The notes beneath the pieces are model-generated. The model had not been told where the DNA came from. It saw only the letters and a program-made list of their open reading frames with translations, and made no database searches. This document shows positions 1-6,755 of a stretch of 13,265 nt of DNA, one piece after another. The DNA lies in NCBI GenBank assembly GCA_002338605.1, contig DDIP01000084.1, positions 14,314 through 27,578 on the forward strand, in the 5' to 3' direction. Made by a program: the position numbers and the translations under genes. Numbering within the stretch: the stretch's first letter is position 1; every line of letters begins with the position of its first letter. Origin of the DNA: Proteobacteria bacterium UBA1847. GTDB taxonomy: Bacteria > Pseudomonadota > Gammaproteobacteria > Steroidobacterales > Woeseiaceae.

Positions 1-209
1 AATCCCGCCAGGAGTAACGCACCTGCCGGCGCTTTCAATTCATTGGTGAGACTGACATTGGAGCCGATATCGATCTCGTACGCCCCGTAGAAAGCGTTTG
101 GCACAAACAGGATCGCCGCAGCGATTCCTGCGGCGATGATGCCGCTTGCGAGCAACAATCCCCGGGTTCCGTACGACCCGCATACGTTTTGTTTATCATC
201 GTTTTTCAT
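1..209 (-). CDS. Small membrane protein, DUF4345-like, N-terminal part (runs off left edge)
   Basis: Sixty-nine codons are visible and the gene continues past base 1. The start is an ATG at 209, preceded by AGGAG (220-224) with a 10-base spacer. After a short polar N-terminus, residues about 17-36 form a hydrophobic helix rich in Ala, Ile and Leu. It is followed by a segment (FYGAYEIDIGSNVSLTNELK) and then another hydrophobic stretch starting at PAGALLLAG. From memory, this order of helix, 'FYa.YgId', 'N.sL.nElrAP.Ga' and a further helix fits DUF4345, a four-helix membrane family of unknown function. The family call rests on half a protein, so it is tentative. The gene starts 60 bases after the stop of the NmrA-like gene on the same strand and is probably co-transcribed with it. 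Its role is unknown. Confidence 0.7.
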   Translation of the reverse strand, partial: MKNDDKQNVCGSYGTRGLLLASGIIAAGIAAAILFVPNAFYGAYEIDIGSNVSLTNELKAPAGALLLAG

Positions 210-269
210 CTTTGGATATCTCCTCTGCAATGAGTGACGGCGGCGCCTCTGCGTCGCCAGGATGGGGGA

Positions 270-1127
270 TCAGGCGACCGCCCGCCACACACCTGTTTTC
301 GCGCCCTCTTGCGCGTACTCGGAAAAGTCTTTCGGTGGACGTCCCAGCGCGCGCTGTACGCCATCGGCCAGGTATGCGTTGCGACCGTCAAGAACACTTG
401 CGAACAGATAGTCGAGCAGCCAGACGACATCTTTCGGTGCGCCGGATGCAGCGATCTCACTGACAAACCTGTCGTGGAGAACCGGAACATAGGTGACCTC
501 GCGACCGCTAGCCGTCGCAATTTCTGAGGCGATCTGAGCGAGCGTCAGAAGTCGGGGTCCGGTCACCTCGTAGATTTCGGAATCGTGCCCGCGCTCGGTG
601 AGGGCGGCGACTACAACATCCGCAATATCGTCTGCATCAACCCAGGGCTCGGGTGTATCGACGGCCGGCAACCTGATCTGGCCCGCCTGCACCATCTCTG
701 TGAAAGCCCCCTCGGAGAAGTTCTGGTTAAACCAGCTCGCTCTGACGACGGTCCAGTCGATACCACTATCTTGCACTATGCGTTCGCAAGCCTGGGCTTC
801 GTCTTCACCGCGGCCAGAGAGCAGTACCAGTCGCCTGACGCCATGCTGCCCGGCCCGTTCAACAAACGCCCTTATAGAATCCGCTGCGCCCGGTATCGCC
901 AGATCCGGCGCATAGTTGATATACACAGATTCGACGCCAGTCAGGCAATTGTCCCAGTTGGCCTCATTGTTCCAGTCGAAGGACGGGTATGCCGATCTTG
1001 AACCCTCTCGGATTGGTCGGCCCTTCGCCTTAAGATTCGCTGCAATTCGGCGGCCGGTCTTGCCAGTGGCGCCAAGGACGAGAATCAATCCTTGTGCCGA
1101 CGGGTCTTCGATATCTGTCGGTGACAT
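270..1127 (-). CDS. NmrA/ergot-type (EasG-like) NAD(P)-binding oxidoreductase or sensor
   Basis: This is a 285-residue cytoplasmic protein of the atypical short-chain dehydrogenase class. A Rossmann nucleotide-binding loop, GATGKTG, lies at residues 19-25. It is followed by RRLVLLSGRG near residue 98, WTVVRASWFNQNF near 125-137, and a PWVDADDIADV segment typical of NmrA-like proteins. The overall pattern most resembles the AFUA_2G17970/EasG ergot-type subfamily found widely in bacteria. The canonical Tyr-x-x-x-Lys catalytic pair of classical SDRs is not evident, so it may be a reductase with an unusual active site or a redox sensor. The frame stays open to an upstream ATG at 1160. I prefer the ATG at 1127, because AGGAG lies 6 bases before it and the upstream 11 residues add nothing to the fold. 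It sits 121 bp downstream of an AraC-type regulator gene, a common layout for regulator and target. Confidence 0.88.
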   Translation of the reverse strand: MSPTDIEDPSAQGLILVLGATGKTGRRIAANLKAKGRPIREGSRSAYPSFDWNNEANWDNCLTGVESVYINYAPDLAIPGAADSIRAFVERAGQHGVRRLVLLSGRGEDEAQACERIVQDSGIDWTVVRASWFNQNFSEGAFTEMVQAGQIRLPAVDTPEPWVDADDIADVVVAALTERGHDSEIYEVTGPRLLTLAQIASEIATASGREVTYVPVLHDRFVSEIAASGAPKDVVWLLDYLFASVLDGRNAYLADGVQRALGRPPKDFSEYAQEGAKTGVWRAVA

Positions 1128-1248
1128 GACTTGCTCCTGTTGCGTCGCTATAGAAGCCAATCATCGGGAGTCCGACCTTCTTATTCTTGACCGAGGCCGC
1201 CGATCTTTTGACACGACGCGCCAATCGCTGGACCGCACGCACTATCGG

Positions 1249-2250
1249 TTACGCTCCGATACGGAACGATCTCGGCGTCTGCCCTGCCCATCGCTTGAAC
1301 GCACGATTGAACGCGCTTTGATCGGAAAAGCCGGTCATGAACGCGACATCAACGAGGGAGTACTCAGTGTCTTTCAGCAATCGCTCGGCGAGTTCACGGC
1401 GAGACTCGTCAACCAGCGACTGGAAAGAGTAGCCACGATCGGATAGCCGGCGCTGCAGTGTGCGCCCACTCATGCCGAAGTGACTCGCGATACTTGAAAC
1501 GGTCGGAATGCCCTGGCTAAGCAGCCGGGATAGCTGCTTGCGCACGCGACGCTCCAGCGAAGCGTTATCATCAAATTTCGACAGCTGTTCGTCGAGGTGT
1601 GAATCGAGAAATGTCACGATATCCGGGTCGCCAACCCGATTGGCCGCCCGCATCGTATCGTGAGAAATCAGGAGTGCGTCCATTTTTTCAGCAAAGTGGA
1701 CCGGGCAGCCGAAGTGGTGTTCATGAGATGCTGCCGAACCCGGGCATTCATGCTTAAAGTAAATCGCAAGCGGCTGAAACGTGCTCGCTGATACCTCCTG
1801 GCTGATGGCAGCGATGCTTGCGATCGACGCTTCGTTGGACAGTCGCAGTCCGAGCTCCGACCGGTCCCCATCGCGGTGCAAAGACATGTAAACGCCCTCG
1901 TCCGTTTCCCGGATCTCGTAGCTGGTGACGCTGGTTAGCACTCTCGCATAGCGAACGGCACGTTCGCAGGAACCGCGAAGATTCAGGGCCGACTTCCAGG
2001 CAAGACCAAAAGCACCATAGTTTTCGCAGCGCATCGTTGCACCAACCCGAAGCGGTAATTCTCGACCGTTGGGATCGGCACGAACAACATTTGCAAAGAA
2101 CTCGTAATAGTCAATTGCCGCCACCATGAACTTTGGATCTATCGGGACATCCGGATCTACGCCGACGGATCTGAGAAACGCGCGCTTGTCCAGGCTGTCG
2201 TCCGCCTGTGCAATGACCTTATGAACGAACAGTGAGGTAATCTGTTCCAC
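1249..2250 (-). CDS. AraC-family transcriptional regulator (OruR-like, arabinose-binding-type sensor domain)
   Basis: This is a 333-residue cytoplasmic regulator. The N-terminal about 200 residues match the architecture of the AraC ligand-binding family seen in OruR-type regulators, including a YGAFGLAW segment near 79-86. The C-terminal 85 residues (about 249-333) form the double helix-turn-helix. The first helix-turn-helix contains VSSIASHFGMSGRTLQRRL. The second carries the signature VAFMTGFSDQSAFNRAFKRW followed by G.TP..FR. The start is GTG at 2250; I see no Shine-Dalgarno sequence before it, but an extended -10-like motif ends 6 bases upstream, so the mRNA could be leaderless. The next in-frame ATG lies well inside the ligand-binding domain. 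The downstream NmrA-like and DUF4345-like genes are plausible targets. The inducer cannot be told from sequence. Confidence 0.92.
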   Translation of the reverse strand: MEQITSLFVHKVIAQADDSLDKRAFLRSVGVDPDVPIDPKFMVAAIDYYEFFANVVRADPNGRELPLRVGATMRCENYGAFGLAWKSALNLRGSCERAVRYARVLTSVTSYEIRETDEGVYMSLHRDGDRSELGLRLSNEASIASIAAISQEVSASTFQPLAIYFKHECPGSAASHEHHFGCPVHFAEKMDALLISHDTMRAANRVGDPDIVTFLDSHLDEQLSKFDDNASLERRVRKQLSRLLSQGIPTVSSIASHFGMSGRTLQRRLSDRGYSFQSLVDESRRELAERLLKDTEYSLVDVAFMTGFSDQSAFNRAFKRWAGQTPRSFRIGA

Positions 2251-2256
2251 AACGAA

Positions 2257-2265
2257 GATATATCA
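2257..2265 (-). promoter_or_regulatory. Extended -10-like element at the regulator start (possible leaderless promoter)
   Basis: On the minus strand the bases read TG-A-TATATC, a fair match to an extended -10 (TGnTATAAT). The hexamer ends 6 bases before the GTG at 2250, so transcription would begin at or next to the first codon. I see no good -35 element, and there is no Shine-Dalgarno sequence in front of the GTG, which is consistent with a leaderless message. This is an inference from spacing only. Confidence 0.35.
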
Positions 2266-2333
2266 CGAATCAGATGAAGAACGCACGGCCGCCCGCACCT
2301 TATCAAAGCCTTCGCAGTCTCCGCATCCCGATC

Positions 2334-2720
2334 TCAGAGCACGAAGTCATCACCGTCGTCGAATAGCCTCGTAAGGGCGCCAATGGTGTTTGCGGCATGT
2401 TCGCCGTCTACCGAGAAGCACCCTTCAATTACACATTTGCCGGGAAACGTCGCATCCGACTCCGTTCTGAAATTCAGATCTATCCCGCCGGACGATCTTG
2501 CATGGACAATCATTTGAAATCGAAACCCGCCGTCCAAAACAACCTGCCCTTTCCGTGTTCTTTCCTGCTCCTGAAGCTCAGGCACTATATCGCTCAGGTT
2601 ATCGAAGTAGATGTCATTACATTCGTACGTCAATCCTTCGTAATTGAGTACAACGGCAAAATGAGGGGTCGCCGTTACATCCGGCCAATGCTCACTTCTT
2701 ATTTGCAAGGTATTTTTCAT
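2334..2720 (-). CDS. Hypothetical protein, 128 residues, unrecognised family
   Basis: I do not recognise this small protein. It has no signal peptide or membrane helix, is acidic, and is likely soluble and cytoplasmic. It appears to be an alpha/beta protein: strands around HFAVVLNYEG and GFRFQMIVHARS, a polar surface, and a C-terminal helix before the ending LFDDGDDFVL. The pattern of a beta-rich core with a closing helix resembles small immunity-like or DUF6228-type proteins, but the likeness is weak and I do not assign a function. The ATG at 2720 has only a poor ribosome site (GGTAAGA about 6 bases upstream). It is preceded by a 123-bp gap and followed by an 83-bp gap before the AraC-type regulator, so operon membership is uncertain. 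No toxin gene is visible beside it. The coherent, low-Arg composition compared with shadow frames supports it as a real gene. Confidence 0.65.
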   Translation of the reverse strand: MKNTLQIRSEHWPDVTATPHFAVVLNYEGLTYECNDIYFDNLSDIVPELQEQERTRKGQVVLDGGFRFQMIVHARSSGGIDLNFRTESDATFPGKCVIEGCFSVDGEHAANTIGALTRLFDDGDDFVL

Positions 2721-2843
2721 CTGGTCTTACCGATCGAGAACTGTCTGATCATACTCAACCCGGCTTTCTGATGGCAGGTCCGACACATTGGTGACAAAGT
2801 TGAATTCCAGTAGCGGGTTCGGCTTTCCTGTCTACCGAGCCTT

Positions 2844-3131
2844 TTAGCTGCTGGCGTAGCCGTAATTTTTCCAGTAATCACGGATATTCGAAATTGATAC
2901 CCAGCAACCGACCAGCAAACCCATTGCGAATGGATAAAACATCCAGTTTTTTTGCAGTCCCATTAACTCGACGCCAAAAAGATAGACGACGACGGCGGCT
3001 ATCACGCCATAGAAACCGTACAACACGATACAAGCCAGACCAATGCAGAAGCTCACGATCAGTCGCGTTAGAAGCGTGTGTGGCTTCGTCGGATCCTGCT
3101 TCGATAGCAATTCTTCCACAAGACCTATCAT
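2844..3131 (-). CDS. Small two-helix inner-membrane protein, unknown function
   Basis: This is a 95-residue protein. A polar N-terminus of about 20 residues (LLSKQDPTKPHTLL) leads into a long hydrophobic stretch at about 22-58 (cores LIVSFCIGLACIVLYGFYGV and AAVVVYLFGVELMGL). A further hydrophobic helix lies at about 63-82 (FYPFAMGLLVGCWVSI), followed by a short aromatic tail. It therefore has two or three membrane helices and no catalytic motif. The ATG at 3131 has only a weak GGTGAG close before it. A 271-bp gap separates it from the DUF547 gene upstream and a 123-bp gap from the next gene, so it may be transcribed alone. I know no family for it. The clear membrane-protein composition argues that the frame is real. 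Confidence 0.65.
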   Translation of the reverse strand: MIGLVEELLSKQDPTKPHTLLTRLIVSFCIGLACIVLYGFYGVIAAVVVYLFGVELMGLQKNWMFYPFAMGLLVGCWVSISNIRDYWKNYGYASS

Positions 3132-3402
3132 TGGCTCACCATCGACCTTTTGAAAATCCTGTTCATCATGTCGTGAAACTTAAAGTTGACGAAAAACGTT
3201 GAGTTTGCACGTAACTTATCACGTGGTCTCATCACATTCAGAATCGTTCATTGCTGTACCGTAACTCAGGGTAACGGCTTTCCTCAATCGTGCTGTCCTT
3301 GCCCAGGTGAAATCGGCCAGATCACGTCGACCGGACCGAGAAGCGCGCCGGCCCGGCGATCGCCGCCCAAACACTGCACAAATCATTTCACGCGAGACTC
3401 CA

Positions 3403-4650
3403 TCACTGACTGCCCCGAACAGGAGTCTGATCGTCGGAGCTGACTGGCTCATCCAAAATATCCTCGACTGTCACGGTTGCCCTTGCCTTGTTAGCCTCGG
3501 CCCACTTCGTGTTGAGAACAAGCAAGTGTTGAAATGCTTCCGGACTGTACTTCGAGCTTCCCTTTGCCATTGATAAATATGATGATGATCCATTGCTGGC
3601 AGCAGCCGCTGTCACGCCACCTCCGCTATCTATAGGGTCCGCTGGCGTCGTGCTACGTAGCGCTGACATCAGGGCGGCTGGATTCGTCGCGATACCGTTT
3701 CGAACCTCGGGGTATGTGCCGAATAGATCCGTAACTGTCCAGTCACTTATATTCGCTTCTATCGTCGAAGCAGCTACCAACCGTCCTCGCTCACGCTCTT
3801 CGAGAAACGGCAACAAGTGTGCGACCAGGTCTGCCTCGAATGCAGGAAAATAATCCGAGTTTCGTTCGTAGAAACTGGATACATGGAAAGTCTTTGAGCG
3901 CCTTCCGCCGGTCGATGTTCCACGATTGGAGTTGATGAACTCCAAAGCATTGTCTGCGAGCGCACGGTAGACACTTTTGCCGGTATAGGCCATTCTACGA
4001 ATATTCGGACCGCCGATAATTCCTTGATAGAGCCCATAGATAATTAAAGGATCATCATTGTAGTTTTGCTTGAGGATCACATGCTGAATATCGTCCAGGC
4101 TCAACGAAACACCCGATACTTTAAGCAGCTTTCTTCCTGGAATCGAGTCCTTGCCGATCAGTAAATCTTCAAGGTCTCTCTTTGGGTATGCGTCAACGAT
4201 CTCGTTCAACAGGGTGACGTTGTACAGGTTCAACCAATACGCAAGCTGCTCAGACCTATTGAAATATTTCAGTGGCGCTATGTCGGGCAGTTGTTCAAGG
4301 CTCTTTCGAATGTCTCTCAACAATTGTTTCGCATCATCGTTGCCTTCAAAGGCCTCGAAATACACTCGGTTGCCTTCGTAAATCGTTGACCGCTTGATCT
4401 TGGGCTTAATTCGGGTTCCTATACCGGGATGCGAAGGGACCGATTTCCCCCGATCCGACCGTCCAATGTCCACAACAACAGCTTTCAGCCATTGCGTCAA
4501 AATATCGTAATTGATCGTCCTCTCAGACGATGCATCAAACTCGTGGAATTGTTCAGGCACAACTAACTCTGTCGCCCCGGCCACGTTAGCTGAACACCAC
4601 GTTATGCAGGATACGAATAGAGAGAGCGAAAGTAAGCGTTTGCTATTCAT
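3403..4650 (-). CDS. Exported DUF547 domain protein
   Basis: This is a 415-residue protein with a Sec signal peptide at residues 1-26: the basic start MNSKR, a hydrophobic core LLSLSLFVSC, and an A-G-A cleavage site before TELVVP. The DUF547 core follows, with the family hallmark YWLNLYN (about residue 140), an SLDDIQH motif, and a GGPNIRRMAY segment corresponding to the usual 'cP.lr..aY' block. The family is widespread, exported and without an established reaction. A C-terminal extension of about 130 residues includes an Ala/Ser/Gly-rich linker (near GGGVTAAAASNGSSS) and an acidic tail, longer than simple DUF547 proteins. The frame is open to an ATG at 4731, but the extra 27 residues would bury the signal peptide; the ATG at 4650 has GTAAGG just upstream. 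It is the last gene after DUF6868 and the SnoaL-like lipoprotein, 84 bp downstream of the latter. Confidence 0.87.
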   Translation of the reverse strand: MNSKRLLSLSLFVSCITWCSANVAGATELVVPEQFHEFDASSERTINYDILTQWLKAVVVDIGRSDRGKSVPSHPGIGTRIKPKIKRSTIYEGNRVYFEAFEGNDDAKQLLRDIRKSLEQLPDIAPLKYFNRSEQLAYWLNLYNVTLLNEIVDAYPKRDLEDLLIGKDSIPGRKLLKVSGVSLSLDDIQHVILKQNYNDDPLIIYGLYQGIIGGPNIRRMAYTGKSVYRALADNALEFINSNRGTSTGGRRSKTFHVSSFYERNSDYFPAFEADLVAHLLPFLEERERGRLVAASTIEANISDWTVTDLFGTYPEVRNGIATNPAALMSALRSTTPADPIDSGGGVTAAAASNGSSSYLSMAKGSSKYSPEAFQHLLVLNTKWAEANKARATVTVEDILDEPVSSDDQTPVRGSQ

Positions 4651-4734
4651 CGCCTTACTGCGCTCTGAATACCGACTGCGACACAGGCAAGCCTCTACCT
4701 TTTGTGTTGTCGTAGCTGGGTCGGTTCTCATGCT

Positions 4735-5685
4735 TCATTTTTCATCAAAAGCAGCTGGTACGCGTGCTAGCGGACCCGGCGTACTTTCCTCACCCAGTTC
4801 CAGAATGATTTGATCGGCTTCGTTGAAGCGATATATCGTGACGCCTCCCCATGCTTTTCTCGAATATTTAGTTTCACCCAAGTTGTCCGGGTTGGTGCTC
4901 CGAGCTTGAAATTCCCAAATCAGCACAACCGCGTCCCCATCCGCCATAACATGGCGCACCGTGACCACGGCGTCGACCCAACGCTTGCCGAATCCAGCCG
5001 CGAAGTCGCGAACCGCCTCACGCCCTCGTATTGCCGGCAATTTGAAAACCTCGCCGAATATTGGATAGCTGACTACGATATCCGGTGCAGCGATTTTATC
5101 GACTACCGATGAGTCGCCGGTATAAATACCATGAAGAAACTTGACCGCCAGTTGCTTTCGTTTCGCATCAGCATCGTCTTGCCGCATGCCTGGTGAAAGC
5201 CCCAGCTGAGTCAGCATCGCAACATTATCCCATTCCACCCAGAGCTCTTCGATTTTTCCTGAGCCAAGGCGAAAAAAGGCGATGAACGGGCCGTCCACGA
5301 ACTCGCCTGTAGCCGGCAGATTGCCCATTGGTCCCGTTTGAGTACCTGAATACGTGGCTCGAATCGCGACGAAATCGCCTTCCGCTATCATGTTGTCCAA
5401 ACGGACCCGCTGATCTGGAAACGCAGCAAGGAACGACTTTTGCAGAGCAATGAAGTCATCGAGAGACCGAACAGGTGGCCCTGCGGTTGCCGTGCTATGC
5501 CGCTGGAAATCATGGGCAACAATTTCAGCAAGCCGATCCCACTCTGCCGCGTTCGAGATTTCCACGAAACGCCGTACCAGGTTCTTGTTAGCATCGAGGT
5601 TGCTGTCCTGTTGCGATTCACAGCCAACGCACAGAACAACAAACACCAGTACCACTATAAAGGCCGCTTTGCTCATTGTCTTCAT
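4735..5685 (-). CDS. Putative lipoprotein with two SnoaL-like (NTF2-fold) domains
   Basis: This is a 316-residue exported protein. Residues 1-22 form a signal sequence (hydrophobic FIVVLVFVVL) ending at L-C-V-G-Cys22. This is close to a lipobox but has Cys instead of Leu/Val/Ile at -3, so lipidation is likely rather than certain. Two NTF2-like cone folds follow. The first (about 33-165) has the classic ester-cyclase/SnoaL order: LVRRFVEISNAAEWDRL, a polar HDFQRHS segment, LAAFPDQRV, GDFVAIRATYSGTQ, and KIEELWVEWDN. The second (about 178-305) is a more divergent copy, with GREAVRDFAAGF and GDAVVLIWEF. Bacterial SnoaL-like proteins act on many small hydrophobic substrates or only bind them, so the ligand is unknown. 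The gene begins 22 bp after DUF6868 and ends 84 bp before DUF547. No strong ribosome site precedes the ATG, so coupling to DUF6868 is possible. Confidence 0.88.
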   Translation of the reverse strand: MKTMSKAAFIVVLVFVVLCVGCESQQDSNLDANKNLVRRFVEISNAAEWDRLAEIVAHDFQRHSTATAGPPVRSLDDFIALQKSFLAAFPDQRVRLDNMIAEGDFVAIRATYSGTQTGPMGNLPATGEFVDGPFIAFFRLGSGKIEELWVEWDNVAMLTQLGLSPGMRQDDADAKRKQLAVKFLHGIYTGDSSVVDKIAAPDIVVSYPIFGEVFKLPAIRGREAVRDFAAGFGKRWVDAVVTVRHVMADGDAVVLIWEFQARSTNPDNLGETKYSRKAWGGVTIYRFNEADQIILELGEESTPGPLARVPAAFDEK

Positions 5686-5707
5686 CCCGCTAGCGCTGTC
5701 GACAAAT

Positions 5708-5953
5708 TCAAGCCATGAACTTCAATGCAACATACGGCGTCAGGCTGAATACGATGACCGCAATCTTATACTGCGCGAGGTACTGAAAATATGCACGAGA
5801 CAGGTCAGCGGCGGCCACCCCAAACATCTTGCCATGTATCCTGGATATCGCCCTACGCATCGTGATCAACATGATCGACGAAAATAACAACAACATGAAA
5901 TTGATGGCAGTAGTCCAACCAAAAAATGCAGTAACTGCTTGCAGTGAGTCCAT
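5708..5953 (-). CDS. DUF6868 family small membrane protein
   Basis: This 81-residue protein has two membrane helices, at about 8-30 (FFGWTTAINFMLLLFSSIML) and 58-76 (YKIAVIVFSLTPYVAL), around a central basic loop with RRAISRIHGKMFGV and LSRAYFQYLAQYK. The pattern 'FFGW..viN..LLLfs', 'RIH...FG', 'aYFqYLa.YKI' and 'f.l.PY.AL..MA' matches DUF6868, a gammaproteobacterial family of unknown function. A TTG two codons upstream (5959) is also in frame. The ATG at 5953 is preferred because AGAGGT (5961-5966) lies 7 bases before it but only 1 base before the TTG. It is the first gene of a likely three-gene operon with the SnoaL-like lipoprotein and DUF547. Confidence 0.85.
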   Translation of the reverse strand: MDSLQAVTAFFGWTTAINFMLLLFSSIMLITMRRAISRIHGKMFGVAAADLSRAYFQYLAQYKIAVIVFSLTPYVALKFMA

Positions 5954-6016
5954 ATTCAAAACCTCTTTGTGGTTATTGTTGGACCCTGCTCGTCTTGTTT
6001 ATGATCCGACGTTTCT

Positions 6017-6038
6017 GTTTCCCTCCGCTGAAGGAAAC
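6017..6038 (-). other. Stem-loop in the leader of the DUF6868 operon
   Basis: A perfect-length inverted repeat can fold into a 9-bp stem (GTTTCCTTC with GAGGGAAAC on the minus strand, one G-U pair) with a 4-base AGCG loop. It lies 64 bases upstream of the DUF6868 start and about 80 bases past the vWA stop. No run of T follows it on either strand, so it does not look like a standard intrinsic terminator. It may be a leader structure affecting mRNA stability or read-through, or have no function. Confidence 0.45.
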
Positions 6039-6115
6039 CCGTCGACAGGATGGTTCACCGAGTGATGTCAATCCCAGACGCTTCGCGAGCGATGTCCGCC
6101 ATGTCAAATGCGGCC

Positions 6116-6124
6116 ATTATAACA
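6116..6124 (-). promoter_or_regulatory. Consensus extended -10 overlapping the vWA stop codon
   Basis: The minus strand reads TG-T-TATAAT, a perfect extended -10. It overlaps the TAA stop (6117-6119) of the vWA lipoprotein gene. The expected -35 position (about 6139-6144) is poor, which extended -10 promoters tolerate. It would start a transcript near 6109, giving a leader of about 155 bases before the DUF6868 ATG. It is the best promoter candidate for the DUF6868-SnoaL-DUF547 operon. Confidence 0.5.
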
Positions 6125-6755
6125 GCCCGCCCAGCCCATCGAGATCATTGACCACCCGCCAATGGCCACCGGTCTTTTCGACTCGCCCCTGCCAGGTCTC
6201 CAGCCGCCCCAGGTACTCGCGAGGATCGATGTTGTCCGACCGTAACTTGGTTACGTTCAGCGCGATCACTTCAAAGCCCTCCAGCTCAACATCGATGTCT
6301 CGTATATAGCCATCTTCCAGGTCTTCCTTGAGATCCGAAAATATCAGGATCGTCTTCTTGCCCGTCCCCTTCTCATTCAGGAATTCAACGGCTTGCAGCA
6401 GGCCACCCGTAATATCTGTGTACGGCGACGGTTTCGCGGACTTCACAAATTCACTGATTTGCTCCGCAAACAGGCGCTTTTGACGGTTCACCGCACTGGG
6501 CCGGTCATCGAATGAAGCCTTTGCGACAATGTCTTTTTCGCTGAAACTCCCGGTATCGATCCGGGCGACAGCAAAGGAATCCGTCGCATCGAGTTTTGAG
6601 AGCGTGTAGCGAATGATCTGTTCCGCTTTGCCCAACTCCTCGGTGTAAGTACCCGACGTATCAATAAGCATGAACACGCCAGTGTTTCTGGGGGCAACGT
6701 CTCCGCTACAAGAGGCGAGCAGCACACAGACTGCGTACAGAGTAAATTTCTTCAT
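6117..6755 (-). CDS. von Willebrand factor A domain lipoprotein
   Basis: This is a 212-residue exported lipoprotein. The signal sequence MKKFTLYAVCVLLASC ends in a textbook lipobox (L-A-S-Cys16). Ser17 at +2 suggests outer-membrane sorting by the Lol rule of enterobacteria. A single vWA domain fills the rest. The metal site reads D32-T-S34-G-T36, with Thr in place of the usual second Ser. A Thr is available in YTDITGG (113 or 116), and D141 lies in FSDLKED, so the MIDAS is essentially complete and should bind Mg or Mn. The frame runs open to 6818, but the ATG at 6755 has AGGAGG 8 bases upstream and begins the signal peptide, so it is the true start. Its ATG overlaps the TGA of the membrane-protein gene (ATGA), implying translational coupling and a shared task. 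The partner recognised by the MIDAS is unknown. Confidence 0.9.
   Translation of the reverse strand: MKKFTLYAVCVLLASCSGDVAPRNTGVFMLIDTSGTYTEELGKAEQIIRYTLSKLDATDSFAVARIDTGSFSEKDIVAKASFDDRPSAVNRQKRLFAEQISEFVKSAKPSPYTDITGGLLQAVEFLNEKGTGKKTILIFSDLKEDLEDGYIRDIDVELEGFEVIALNVTKLRSDNIDPREYLGRLETWQGRVEKTGGHWRVVNDLDGLGGLL

Noticed and set aside
916..1446. A 176-codon plus-strand frame across the NmrA/regulator gap
   Set aside because: It is antisense to two well-supported genes, rich in Arg, and has no recognisable domain.
2740..2835. Paired AACCCG/CGGGTT and repeated GAAAGCCG in the gap before the 128-residue gene, as a terminator
   Set aside because: The arms are only 6 bases and about 50 bases apart with no T run. 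This is easily expected by chance.
3186..3452. Overlapping plus- and minus-strand short frames in the 271-bp gap
   Set aside because: Both are Arg/Pro/Ser-rich with no hydrophobic core or motif, overlap the end of the DUF547 gene, and lack ribosome sites.
4651..4731. Upstream 27 codons of the DUF547 frame
   Set aside because: They would place polar residues before the signal peptide. The start at 4650 gives a normal Sec signal.
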